This document shows positions 45,492 through 55,223 of a stretch of DNA of 64,000 nt, piece after piece. Each line of letters starts with the position of its first letter. Positions within the stretch are counted from its first letter, which is position 1. The notes below the pieces were generated by a model. The model was not told the DNA's origin. It made no database searches and saw only the letters and a program-made list of their open reading frames with translations. A program made the translations under genes and the position numbers. Source of the DNA: Planctomycetota bacterium (GTDB lineage Bacteria; Planctomycetota; Phycisphaerae; Phycisphaerales; UBA1924); contig JAFIFX010000010.1 of NCBI GenBank assembly GCA_020831805.1, positions 40,671-104,670 of the forward strand, read 5' to 3'.

Positions 45492-46834
45492 CGGGGGATT
45501 GTTGCGGGCGCGAGGGCGTCGCGGATCTGCTGGTGCAGGGAATCGAGGGTTTTCTTCTCCAGCACCGGCCAGGGCCAGGTGCGGTCCAACGCGAGGTCGC
45601 GGACGGATTGGAGGCGTTCGGCCCGGTCGGCGGCGGCGTCGAGCTCGGCCAGGCGTCGGGCGTGGCGCTCGCGGTGCTCGCCGAGGAAGGTCTGGAGTTG
45701 GGCGAAGGCCGGGGCGGGGTCTTCGCCTTCGAATTTGAGGGTGCGGATCAGGTCCACGATGTCCGCTTTGGTGCGGGCGGCGGTCTCGTCACCGACGAGG
45801 GCGGGGTCGTGGCGGGCGTGGTGGGCCAGCCAGCGGGCGCGGGCGGGGTCGGGCAGGTCGCCCGGGTCCAGGCCGAGGTCGGGCCGGGCGTCGGCGGTGG
45901 CGACGGCGGTGGGCGCGAGGGTCCAGGCGGGGGCGTGGGGCCAGCCGGTCAGCCAGGCCTCGGTGACGCGGTCGTAGCGCTCGCCGCCGAGGCCGTGGAT
46001 GAACAGGTCGGCCAGCGCGGCGCGCACGATGGCGGACATCGCCAGGGCGCGCGGGCGGAGCTGGTCGGGGGGGATGGCGCCGAGCTGGTCGCTGAACACC
46101 GCCAGGCGCGGCAGGTCGGGGCGGACGCGCCAGAGCGGCAGTTCGACGCGAGATGTTTCGATGCCCAGCGCGCGGACCTCAGCGTCCGGGTGGGCGCGGG
46201 CGGCGTTGTTGTAGGCCTCGACGCAGGCGCGGGGATCGTCGGCGAGGGCGCGGAGCAGCTCGGCCCACGCGCCGGTGCGGCGCAGGTCCGAGGCGCTGAG
46301 CACGGTCGGCTCGGGCAGGCCGAAGCGCTCGCACGCGGTGCGGACCACGGCCCGGCCGACCTGCATGGCCATGCTGGGTTCGTGGCGGAAGGCGGCCAGC
46401 GCGTCGGCGAAGCCGGGCATGTCCGGATCGGGCGGCGCGGGATCGCGCGGGGCGAGGACGCCGGCGGGGACGCCCGGGCCGGGCGGGTCGCCGGTGAGGA
46501 GGCGCACGAAGCGCACGCGGGCCTGTTCGGCGCGGCCCTGCGGCACGCGGGTGGTGGTGGGGTCGACCTCGTCCATGTCGGGCACGATCCACGCGGCGTG
46601 GGCGTTCGCGGATCGGGCCAGTTCGCAGGCCGCGAGGAGCTTGGCGAGGATGCCCGCGTGCCAGCGGGTCGGCTGGTGGCCGGACATTACGATCGGGCGG
46701 TCGGTGGGCAGGCCCAGGGCGCGCCGGTCGTCTCGGGGTGGGGCTTGGGGGCTTGGGATTCGCGCTTTCGCGACGAGGCCCCGCCACTGGACGGGGTCCG
46801 GGCGGAGCGTGATGGTCGGCCGGTCAGCCGTCAC
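45464..46834 (-). CDS. BshC-like protein, unknown substrate
   Basis: A 456-residue soluble protein. Early segments (IVMSGHQPTRWHAGILAKLLA and AAWIVPDMDEVDPTTTRVP) recall the nucleotide-binding and D-x-D regions of the putative cysteine ligase BshC of bacillithiol synthesis (GQQPG…K and DHDFDE). The C-terminal third is helical, possibly coiled coil (LGEHRERHARRLAELDAAAD). Similarity is by eye and weak; bacillithiol or another thiol cannot be claimed. GTG start overlaps the GT2 stop by 11 nt, so GT2, this gene and the BtuF-like lipoprotein form one overlapping operon. Confidence 0.5.
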   Translation of the reverse strand: MTADRPTITLRPDPVQWRGLVAKARIPSPQAPPRDDRRALGLPTDRPIVMSGHQPTRWHAGILAKLLAACELARSANAHAAWIVPDMDEVDPTTTRVPQGRAEQARVRFVRLLTGDPPGPGVPAGVLAPRDPAPPDPDMPGFADALAAFRHEPSMAMQVGRAVVRTACERFGLPEPTVLSASDLRRTGAWAELLRALADDPRACVEAYNNAARAHPDAEVRALGIETSRVELPLWRVRPDLPRLAVFSDQLGAIPPDQLRPRALAMSAIVRAALADLFIHGLGGERYDRVTEAWLTGWPHAPAWTLAPTAVATADARPDLGLDPGDLPDPARARWLAHHARHDPALVGDETAARTKADIVDLIRTLKFEGEDPAPAFAQLQTFLGEHRERHARRLAELDAAADRAERLQSVRDLALDRTWPWPVLEKKTLDSLHQQIRDALAPATIPRCTERSACS

Positions 46835-47567
46835 ACCGGGGTCCGCGGCAGCAGGCGGGCTGTTGGTTGCGGGCGATGGCGGCGTCGAGAACTTCGCGGT
46901 AGTGGCGCAGGCGGGCGGTGGGGATGTCCAGCCCGTCGCCGAAGGTGCGGTTGAGGTCCTTGTAGATCAGGCGGACGGGGATCTCGCCGATGCGCAGGTT
47001 CTTGGCGGCGGCCTCGGCCCAGAGCTGCATGGGGAAGGCGTAGCCGTCGTCGGTCAGGTGGAGGCGGCGCATGGCGGGGACGCGGTGGGCCTTGAAGCCG
47101 CAGAAGGCGTCGGTGAGTTTCAGGCCCAGGCGCTCGTTGATCTCGCGGGTCAGGGTGGCGTTGATGGCGCGCCGGTCCTCCGGGGGGCGATCGGCGGCGA
47201 AGCGCTCGTCGAGGTAGCGCGAGCCGGAGACGATGTCGAGGTCGTCCCGGGCGGCGGCGGCGAGGAAGTCGGGGATGGACGCGGGCTCGTGCTGCTCGTC
47301 GCAGTCCATGGTGATGACCCAGTCGTAGCCGTCGCGGTGGGCGCGGGCGTAGGCCTCGCGCATGGCCCGACCGTAGCCGGCGTTGGCCTCATGGCGGATG
47401 AGGTCAAACCCCAGTTCGGGGCGGAGCCGGTCGAGGATGGCGGGGGTGTCGTCGGTGGAGCCGTCGTCGATGATGAGGATATTGGGGTGATACCCGTGAA
47501 CTGTACGGAGCACCTGCTCGACGGTGGGGGCCTCGTTGAAGACGGGGATGGCGATGAGTGTGCGCAC
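46824..47567 (-). CDS. Family 2 glycosyltransferase
   Basis: A 247-residue GT-A fold enzyme without membrane segments. It starts MRTLIAIPVFNE, has the nucleotide-binding IIDDGSTDDT and the metal-binding MDCDEQHEP (D-x-D type), then SGSRY and DAFCGFKAHRV as in dolichol-phosphate mannose synthase-like enzymes. It most likely moves a sugar from a nucleotide donor to a lipid carrier. The end is Cys-rich (PACCRGPRCDG), which is unusual for the family. It heads the overlapping three-gene set to 44547. Confidence 0.85.
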   Translation of the reverse strand: MRTLIAIPVFNEAPTVEQVLRTVHGYHPNILIIDDGSTDDTPAILDRLRPELGFDLIRHEANAGYGRAMREAYARAHRDGYDWVITMDCDEQHEPASIPDFLAAAARDDLDIVSGSRYLDERFAADRPPEDRRAINATLTREINERLGLKLTDAFCGFKAHRVPAMRRLHLTDDGYAFPMQLWAEAAAKNLRIGEIPVRLIYKDLNRTFGDGLDIPTARLRHYREVLDAAIARNQQPACCRGPRCDG

Positions 47568-48355
47568 GGGAAAGAGGCTCCGGCTGTTCGGGCCGCGGGC
47601 TCCTGCGCGGTCGCGGCGGCGATGGGTCGGGGGAACTATACAGACGAGCGGCGGGCCGGGTTTATTCCGATCTGAACCCGCGGGTGTGGGGTTCGGGCGG
47701 GGCGGAGGTGGGGATTCGCTTTGGGGTGTTCGCCAGGGGGGCGTGCGACCCGGTGCAGGCCAGTCTCGCGACCGAGTTGTTGCGGGCCGGTGGGGCCGAT
47801 CGCGGGCTCTTTGCCTTGCGTCGAGCCCCTCAGCCGGGCATACTCAGTCGCCCGGGTGGTCCCGGCGGCGGGGGTGAGGCGTTGGTGGGTCTGGCGGGGC
47901 GGGCTGGTCGGGCTCGGTATGAGGAGCTTATCAAGAGTTGCCCTTACTCATCGCCTATCCCGTCAGAATGATCACCGTGTCGATTCTGGGAGGAACCGGC
48001 TGCTTCCTGGCCCTAAAACGGATACTTGTACTACCAGGAACCGTCCGCAAAGTGGGACTACATCGACGCTGTCGCAGCAGTTTTTGAATGCGAATGCCGC
48101 TCCGAATCCACGCGTCGGGGCGAGCCAGCGGACTGGCCGGTATGGCTCGACGACTCCCGAGATTGAAAAGATAATCACCTCGCTCGTTCAGCAAGGTGTA
48201 CAAGTCCTCGATTTGCCTCCGTGATGAGTTGAACAAAAAATGATCCTTGTCGTAGCGCAGTGATGGAGAGGACGCCGCCGTTGCTCTGATTTACAGGGCA
48301 AGAGAACTGGCTCTACAGAACATATGAATCACGCCGCTGTGAAAGAAGCACAGAA
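47568..48355. other. 788-bp interval without a convincing gene
   Basis: The left half (to about 47940) is GC-rich and non-coding in appearance. The right half is lower in GC. A plus-strand frame ends at 48224 with EIEKIITSLVQQGVQVLDLPP, and a minus-strand frame (47955-48236) could encode 93 residues; neither has a start context or family match. One of them could be a decayed toxin fragment ahead of the immunity-like gene, but this is a guess. Confidence 0.4.
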
Positions 48356-49015
48356 ATGAGCACCCCAACCATGGCTGATTTTTGGATCATAGAACCGGGT
48401 TCATTGTGCTATGCACGCCCGTGGGCCGTCCCTGGCCTTCCAAAATCTGTGCATCAATCGCTTCCCGAAAATGTGCAAGAGCAAAGAATCAATTCGCAGC
48501 CATTCGATCTGAATGTCAACATCTGGCTCGACAGACGATCGAAGGGAAAACTGTGCGACATGCCCGTTTGCGACGGCCTGCACTTTGTTGTCAGTCCAAA
48601 GCTGCATGATGTTCTCAAGCCGTTCTTCGGGACATCCGTTCGCTCCCGGGAGATCGAGATCCGAAGTGCGGCGAAGGGAAATGTCACCTACCATCTGCTC
48701 GCGATCGAGGAGGGATCGGGCCCCTCGGATCTGGCGCGCGGTCATGCACTCTTTTTCACAAGCTGGATGCAAAGCCGGTTTCACAACAAGCAGGTCGACA
48801 TCGTCGATGCGTACGGCATCTTCTTTGATGTTTCGACATGGAACGGCGCGGACATCTTCCGGATGGGCCCCCTGGGCAACCAGATGATCGTCACCGGTCG
48901 AGTCGCCGATGCGATCTCGGACTCCGAACTCGTCGGGGTCGATGTCATGCGGCTCGACCGCTACCGGTACGACGAGTGGCAAGAGTATTTGTCGACCGGA
49001 AAAAAACCGTACTGA
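48356..49015 (+). CDS. Imm11-like (DUF1629) immunity-type protein
   Basis: A 219-residue soluble protein with AAAGAAG before ATG 48356. The end has the pattern of the Imm11/DUF1629 family: DVSTWNGADIFRMGPLGNQM, IVTGRVADAISDSELVGVDV and a final LDRYRYDEW. The family neutralises C-terminal toxins of polymorphic toxin systems, and members often occur as orphans. No toxin or secretion gene is adjacent. GC content is clearly below that of neighbours, in line with an acquired gene. Assignment rests on motif resemblance. Confidence 0.6.
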   Translation: MSTPTMADFWIIEPGSLCYARPWAVPGLPKSVHQSLPENVQEQRINSQPFDLNVNIWLDRRSKGKLCDMPVCDGLHFVVSPKLHDVLKPFFGTSVRSREIEIRSAAKGNVTYHLLAIEEGSGPSDLARGHALFFTSWMQSRFHNKQVDIVDAYGIFFDVSTWNGADIFRMGPLGNQMIVTGRVADAISDSELVGVDVMRLDRYRYDEWQEYLSTGKKPY

Positions 49016-49080
49016 AGCAGACTGGGCCTTCATGCCGACCGCCTTCCATCGTATGCAAAACTGATTCGGATCAAAGCAGC

Positions 49081-49318
49081 GGCTTTGAGCCTTGAAAACC
49101 TAGCCCGCAGCGGGGTGCAAACGCTCGGTCCCGCCCCATTTCACGGCGCGCGCCGGCGTTCGGAGTGCCGCAGCACCCCGCCCGGCCGGACCCGGCACGC
49201 CGCCTCGCCTTGCCCGTCCGGCGGGTCGTGCCCGGTGAGCGATAGGCCGGCGGATCTTGGCGCGGCCGTTGCTCGCGGGTCTGCGGAGCCGGCTCGATGA
49301 AGTGGAACCGGGACATCT
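49081..49318. repeat. Intergenic repeat family A, copy 1
   Basis: Shares CGCCGGCGTTCGGAGTG, GCAGCACCCCGCCC, CCGGACCCGGCACGCCGCCT, GTCCGGCGGG, GGTGAGCGAT, TTGGCGCGGCCGTTGCT and CGATGAAGTGGAAC with copy 2 at 50889-51070. Its left part (TTGAAA…CCGCAGCGGG) is shared with copy 3 at 52034. An internal GCCC-GG-CCGGAC/GTCCGG-C-GGG stem exists. The 49016-49510 interval otherwise holds only the mgtE leader. Confidence 0.75.
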
Positions 49319-49510
49319 TGTGCCGCCGCAGTGGCTGCAGAGGACCAGGGTGAGCAGGGTCGGTGTGGTGGCCGTTGTCGTCTTGGGCGTGATCACGGCG
49401 AACCACCGCGGCGGGAGTGACTCCGGACCCGGCGACCTGGGCACACATCCGGTACGATCGTTCACGCGGGGTTGCGCGATTGACCAGAGATTCCGATACG
49501 AGGATTCTTC

Positions 49511-50881
49511 ATGCTGCTCGTTCCCGAGACACTCGAACAGTACCACCAGGACATGAAGACGGCGTTGGAGGAAGAGCGATACGCCGATGCCGCTGCGATC
49601 GCGCCGCAGCTTTCCGCCGGGCGTATTGCGCGCGTGCTGCGGGAAGCGCCGAGGGAGGCGGTCGAGCCGTGCCTGCTGGCGATGGACCTGCCGCGCGCCG
49701 GCCGCGTGCTCGCGCAGATGCCGCCGGAGTACGCGTCGGAGGTGCTCGTGGCGATGGAGGACGGCACCGCCGCCAAGCTCTTCAAGATGATCCCCGCGGA
49801 TCATGCGGCGGACATTCTCGAAGACATGGACCAGCAGGAGATCGATATCCTGCTCGCCGAGGCGGATGAACAATACAAGAGGGCTGTCACCGATCTCGCC
49901 AGGTACAAGCGCGGCACCGCCGGCGCGGTCATGATCCCGCACTTCATCGCGGTTGAGCGGGGCAAGACCGTCGGTCAAACCCTCAAGGCCCTCCTCGCCG
50001 CGCCGTCCGAGGTCGAACGATCTTCATATGTGTATGTCGTCGACGACAACCACAAGCTGCTCGGCGTGCTGTCCGTCAAGGACATCCTGCGCGTGGATCC
50101 CGGCGAGACGGTCGAGAGCGCCATGCTTCCGAATGTTGTTGCCGTGCGCGTCGATGATCTGGCGGCACAGGCCGCGCGCCTGATTCGATTGCGACGCTTC
50201 ACGATGCTGCCTGTCCTCGATCACGATGATCGTCTTGTCGGCGTGATCAACTTCGATGACGCCATGGACATCCTCGCCGAGGATATCGCCGAGCAGCTGG
50301 TGCATTTCGGCGCCGCGTCGGCCGAGGAATCATTCTTTACCCCGCCGCGGGAGGCGGTGAAGATGCGCCTGCCTTGGATGGCTGCGAACATCTTTCTGAA
50401 TCTCGGTGCGGTCGCAGTCATCACCGGCTTTGAAGACACCATCGCCGCCGTGGCGATTCTCGCCGCGTTCCTGCCCATGATCACGGACATGGGCGGCAAT
50501 GTCGGGATCCAGTCGCTCTCTGTCGCGATCCGCTCGATCGCGCTCGGCGAGGTGCGTCTGCGCGATTACTCCAAGGCCATCCGCAAGGAAGTCGTGATCG
50601 GCCTGTTCAACGGCGTCGCGCTGGGGCTGCTCTTCGCGATCATCGCGTACATCTGGCAGGGCAACGCGTGGATCGGCGCGCTCGCGGGCATTGCGCTCGC
50701 TATCAATGTTCTTGTCGCGGGCGTTGTGGGCGGCACCATGCCTTTCCTCATCAAGCGGATCGGCAAGGACCCGGCCATGATGACCGGTCCCGTCCTGACG
50801 ACCATTACCGATATCACCGGCGTGTTCATCTACCTCGGCCTCTGCACGCTGTTCCTCTCGAATGTACTCGGGAACGGATGA
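49511..50881 (+). CDS. mgtE: Magnesium transporter MgtE
   Basis: A 456-residue protein with all three MgtE parts. The N-terminal helical domain (residues ~1-130) has VLAQMPPEYASEVLVAMEDG and IPADHAADILEDMDQQ. Two CBS domains follow (about 131-255: GAVMIPHFIAVERGKTVGQT, YVYVVDDNHKLLGVLSVKDI, MLPVLDHDDRLVGVINFDDA). Five transmembrane helices end the protein, with the pore-lining PMITDMGGNVGIQS motif. It is a Mg2+-gated channel/transporter of the inner membrane. No Mg2+ riboswitch could be recognised in the 190-nt leader. The gene lies exactly between copies 1 and 2 of repeat A. Confidence 0.93.
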   Translation: MLLVPETLEQYHQDMKTALEEERYADAAAIAPQLSAGRIARVLREAPREAVEPCLLAMDLPRAGRVLAQMPPEYASEVLVAMEDGTAAKLFKMIPADHAADILEDMDQQEIDILLAEADEQYKRAVTDLARYKRGTAGAVMIPHFIAVERGKTVGQTLKALLAAPSEVERSSYVYVVDDNHKLLGVLSVKDILRVDPGETVESAMLPNVVAVRVDDLAAQAARLIRLRRFTMLPVLDHDDRLVGVINFDDAMDILAEDIAEQLVHFGAASAEESFFTPPREAVKMRLPWMAANIFLNLGAVAVITGFEDTIAAVAILAAFLPMITDMGGNVGIQSLSVAIRSIALGEVRLRDYSKAIRKEVVIGLFNGVALGLLFAIIAYIWQGNAWIGALAGIALAINVLVAGVVGGTMPFLIKRIGKDPAMMTGPVLTTITDITGVFIYLGLCTLFLSNVLGNG

Positions 50882-50888
50882 TGTCGGC

Positions 50889-51070
50889 TCACGGCACGGG
50901 GCGCCGGCGTTCGGAGTGGGCGCAGCACCCCGCCCAACCGGACCCGGCACGCCGCCTCGCCTTCCCCGTCCGGCGGGCCGTGATCGGTGAGCGATCGGCC
51001 GACAGATCCTTGGCGCGGCCGTTGCTGCTTGGTATGCTGAGGCGAGTCGATGAAGTGGAACTTCGACATC
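50889..51070. repeat. Intergenic repeat family A, copy 2
   Basis: Begins 8 nt after the mgtE stop and matches copy 1 over about 170 bp from TCACGGC to GACATC, in the same orientation. The rest of the 50882-51315 interval is lower in GC; it has a 47-codon open stretch ending at about 51291 (…ALKIPLHIACIKTKFW…) without a convincing start. Confidence 0.75.
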
Positions 51071-51315
51071 ACGGGCCATCGCGAGCGGCGGAGCGGCGGA
51101 GGGGCGAAACTTTAGATCCTCCATTCAAAGGCGTGAGGTAAGCCCCCCTGTCCATTTTTGAAGGATTCCTGGATCTGGAAACGCAAAAGCAATATTGGAG
51201 CCTGGCACTGAAAATTCCCCTGCACATCGCCTGCATCAAGACAAAATTCTGGCAAACCAAAGCGGCACACTATTCAAATGTTCTAAGCTAACCACCGAAA
51301 GATTAATCCGTGAGC

Positions 51316-52041
51316 ATGCCAAACTTAACACGATGCCGGTTCTGGATTATTTTAATTGCGTTTTCCGCGGTATCACTGATCGTACAGATCGCCATCCCGA
51401 ATAGAGTGCCTGCAGCATTCCCGGACGATCACCAAAGTTTTTTGCTTGTACGGCATCCTGACGGCCAACTGATCGCGATGAACATGACTGAAAGCGGTCC
51501 TGCGGCCGTTGACGGACAGATTGCCGCTGTCGCAACCGTCTGGTGGAAAACGGATCCGTTTCGATTTTGGGATACAGATCAGTTTATTCGCTTGTCTCGC
51601 ATAAATCCGCCCATTGGCACTCTATTGAAAGTAGAGGTTACATGGTCTAACTATTTTGAGAGTTATGATGATATTGGCCCAATAATTTCTAGTATTTCTG
51701 CGTCTTCCTCAATCGATGTGCTGCCGAGTGTAGTGCAATCAAGCCTATTGTCGGTGTCTCAATCATTTAACTTGACAACCTTTGTTCGTATGCCGTGCAA
51801 CTCATGCATAGTAATCGGTTTTTTCCGAGCGCTCATGACAATTGTATCTCTTATTGGATTAGTGGTTGGCTTGGCTGGATTGACACGAGCTTGGATTGTT
51901 GTTGGCATGAGAGAAAAATCGTTCAAATGTAGATCTTGTGGATATCACATAGAGGGCATCCAAGCAGCCTGTCCGGAGTGTGGTCATGTCACCGTCGTAC
52001 GCAAAGCAGCTTCAGAGCGAAGGGTCGGCCTGAAGTCTTGA
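51316..52041 (+). CDS. Low-GC membrane protein with C-terminal zinc ribbon
   Basis: A 241-residue protein; ATG 51316 is assumed, GTG 51310 being an equal alternative since neither has a clear Shine-Dalgarno. One helix is near the N-terminus (FWIILIAFSAVSLIVQIAI) and another around residue 175 (ALMTIVSLIGLVVGLAGLTRA), with an extracytoplasmic domain between them. The tail CRSCGYHIEGIQAACPECG is the planctomycete zinc-ribbon form. GC is far below the window average, and the gene sits between copies 2 and 3 of repeat A, so recent acquisition is plausible. Function is unknown. Confidence 0.65.
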   Translation: MPNLTRCRFWIILIAFSAVSLIVQIAIPNRVPAAFPDDHQSFLLVRHPDGQLIAMNMTESGPAAVDGQIAAVATVWWKTDPFRFWDTDQFIRLSRINPPIGTLLKVEVTWSNYFESYDDIGPIISSISASSSIDVLPSVVQSSLLSVSQSFNLTTFVRMPCNSCIVIGFFRALMTIVSLIGLVVGLAGLTRAWIVVGMREKSFKCRSCGYHIEGIQAACPECGHVTVVRKAASERRVGLKS

Positions 52042-52150
52042 AAGCCTGCCCGCAGCGGGATTCAAAAGCCCCATCCTCACCCTGATCAGGCCGTTTTTCG
52101 TACATAGTGCCTGAGCATCCCGCCCAGTCGGACCCGGCACTCCACCTCCC
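52034..52150. repeat. Intergenic repeat family A, copy 3 (diverged)
   Basis: Overlaps the end of the preceding gene and shares CCCGCAGCGGG, AGCA-CCCGCCC and CGGACCCGGCAC with copy 1, in the same order. It is the least conserved copy and lacks the right-hand part. Confidence 0.55.
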
Positions 52151-52270
52151 CTGCCCCGGCCTGCCCGCTCGCCCTCGGCCTTCGCCGTGTCGGGCCGGGC
52201 TGAGAAACGATCGTTTCAGAGCGCAGGGCACTGAGAAAGCATCCTTACTGAGTCGCTTGCGGTGGGCCTG

Positions 52271-52911
52271 TTACGAGTCGTCAGGCGTCCGGTTGGCGTC
52301 CTGTGCCGGGTCGGCGTCGGCGCCCTGGGCTTCGGATCGGGCCAGGGAGGTGTAGGCGGCGAAGCCGAAGGGCATTTTGTTGCCGTCGGCGTCCTTCTCT
52401 TCCATCTCCTGGGCGGCGGCCTCAAGCTGTTTGGCCAGGGCGTCGGACATGGAATGGATCCCCACGATCTGGGTGATGGGCATGGTGTAGATCTCGCCGC
52501 CCGGCGTGCGGATGCGGAAGATCGAGCACTGCACATCGCCCGAGAGGTTGCGGTCGGTGTCGGAGGCGGCGGCCGAGCAGGCGAAGACGGGGACGACATC
52601 CGCGATGGGGATGCGCTGGCCCAGGGTGGTGATGACGCCCATCCGGCCGTCGAACATCTCGTTGTCCGGGCTGGGGCTGTTGGCGGCGGCGGTCGGGGTG
52701 GGGGCGAGGCGTCCGGCGTGGGCGGCGGCGGCGGACGCCAGGCTCATGAGCACCTCGCGGACGACATTCTGCCAGAACAGGTCGCGCCGGATCTGGACCA
52801 GCTCGGCGGGGTGGGGCCGGTGCGTGGGCCCGGCGGGCGTCTGGCCGTAGTGGCGGGCGTGCGGGGGCGTGGGCAGGTCGTCCGGGCCCGGGGTGTGTCC
52901 GGTCGGGGGGG

Positions 52912-52915
<4 letters not shown>
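52271..52915 (-). CDS. Unknown protein coupled to the UgpC-type ATPase
   Basis: A 214-residue protein whose ATG overlaps the stop of the ABC ATPase gene (ATGA). The N-terminal ~40 residues are proline/histidine-rich; then LVQIRRDLFWQNVVREVLMSL forms a helix, and a beta-rich middle (GVITTLGQRIPIADVVPVFA, CSIFRIRTPGGEIYTMPI) follows with a second helix (LAKQLEAAAQEMEEKDADGN). There is no signal peptide or membrane segment. No family is recognised. Coupling to the ATPase hints at a shared role. Confidence 0.6.
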
Positions 52916-54078
<1,163 letters not shown>

Positions 54079-54245
54079 GGGGGTGTCGCTCCGTGGGGTG
54101 TCTGGAGACAGAGGGTAGTGCCGGAAAGGGGTTGCGCCAACCGTCACATCCGGCACGGCTTGACAGGCCGAGGCCCGCGAAGTGGTTTGTGGGGCGAAGT
54201 GCCACGGGAGGCGGCCCGATAGAACCGGGATCCCAGGAGGTTCCC

Positions 54246-54584
54246 ATGCCAGGCGAGAGCAAGGCGTTCCACGAGGTCCGAGCGCTCCTCAACAAGCTCG
54301 ACCGCTCGATTGACGAGGCCCGCTCGAAGCGGACCGGGCCGAAGGACGAGCCGGCGAACCGCTCCCAGGTCGCGTCCGAGAACCGTTCGGCGTCCCGGAC
54401 CGACCTCGATCGCGAGATCGGGGCCCCGCGGAACACCAACGCCCCGATGACCCCGATGCAGGCCAAGCGTGCCCAGTACGGGCGTGCCCGGCCGCTGAAC
54501 GCCCCGGAGTCGAACGGGGCCCGGCCGGCATCGGACAGCCAGTGGAAGTCGCCCAAGAACTACGACGATCTGTCGATCGGCTGA
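54246..54584 (+). CDS. Small hydrophilic protein, unknown
   Basis: A 112-residue protein with AGGAGG 5 nt before ATG 54246. It is highly charged: FHEVRALLNKLDRSIDEARSKRTG suggests a short amphipathic helix, and the rest (SQVASENRSASRTDLDREIG…KSPKNYDDLSIG) is probably disordered. There are no Cys, no signal peptide and no membrane segment. The family is not recognised. The strong ribosome-binding site argues that it is a real gene. Confidence 0.55.
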   Translation: MPGESKAFHEVRALLNKLDRSIDEARSKRTGPKDEPANRSQVASENRSASRTDLDREIGAPRNTNAPMTPMQAKRAQYGRARPLNAPESNGARPASDSQWKSPKNYDDLSIG

Positions 54585-54617
54585 TCCCCGGGCGTCGGAT
54601 CGGGGTAGGCTCATGGC

Positions 54618-55208
54618 ATGGGCCATGATCTATCGGACCGGACCGACGCCGCGCTGCCCCCGATCGGGATGGACGAGCCGTTGATTTCTCGCCGCGCCGC
54701 CCTCGCCATGTCGGGGGCGGTTGGTCTTTTGGGCGTGGGTGCGAAAGCGCTTGGGTCAAACCCGGAGGAGGAGCGCACGCCGGCGACGGTGGCGTTCGTG
54801 CTGCGTCACGGGGAGACGGCGGAAGGCACGGGGACGGACCCGGCCCTGTCGCGGCGAGGGCGGGCGCGGGCGTACCGGGCGGGGATGCTGCTGCGGTCGG
54901 TGGGGGCGGGCCGGGTGATGCACCCGCGGTCGGTGCGGGGGCGGGAGACGGCCGAGGAGATCTCGCGGGTGCTGCAGACGGGGATCGGCTCGTACGACAT
55001 GATGGACCCCGGGCCGGTGATCGAGCGGATCCTGCGCGGCGGGGGCGTGTGGGTGCTGGTGGGGCACGCGACGACGGTGCCGGACCTGGTGCGCCGCCTC
55101 GGCGGGAGCCCGGGGACGGATTCGCTGCCCAGCGGCGTGTTCGACCGGATGTTCATGGTCGTGCGCGCGGGGGGCGGCGCGTTGACGGTGCCGCTGCATG
55201 TGGACTGA
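54618..55208 (+). CDS. Tat-exported histidine phosphatase family protein
   Basis: A 196-residue protein. Residues 24-46 (SRRAALAMSGAVGLLGVGA) look like a Tat signal with RR. The domain has the branch-2-like motif LRHGET with catalytic His, HPRSVRGRETAEEI and a second His in VGHATTVPDLV. Similar to SixA-like and other small phosphohistidine or phosphoester phosphatases; the substrate is unknown and an exported location would be unusual for SixA. A TAGGCT box ends 6 nt before ATG 54618 and no Shine-Dalgarno is present, pointing to leaderless transcription. Confidence 0.75.
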   Translation: MGHDLSDRTDAALPPIGMDEPLISRRAALAMSGAVGLLGVGAKALGSNPEEERTPATVAFVLRHGETAEGTGTDPALSRRGRARAYRAGMLLRSVGAGRVMHPRSVRGRETAEEISRVLQTGIGSYDMMDPGPVIERILRGGGVWVLVGHATTVPDLVRRLGGSPGTDSLPSGVFDRMFMVVRAGGGALTVPLHVD

Positions 55209-55223
55209 GCGGGGCGGTAGCGG

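Noticed and set aside
47955..48236. 93-codon minus-strand frame as a toxin or antitoxin gene
   Set aside because: No ribosome-binding site, no family resemblance, and composition does not differ from other chance frames.
49319..49510. Magnesium riboswitch upstream of mgtE
   Set aside because: The leader is short and no M-box or ykoK-type conserved segments could be found.
49081..52150. Integron cassette array (repeat A as attC sites)
   Set aside because: No integrase, no RYYYAAC core sites, and the repeats are longer and less palindromic than attC.
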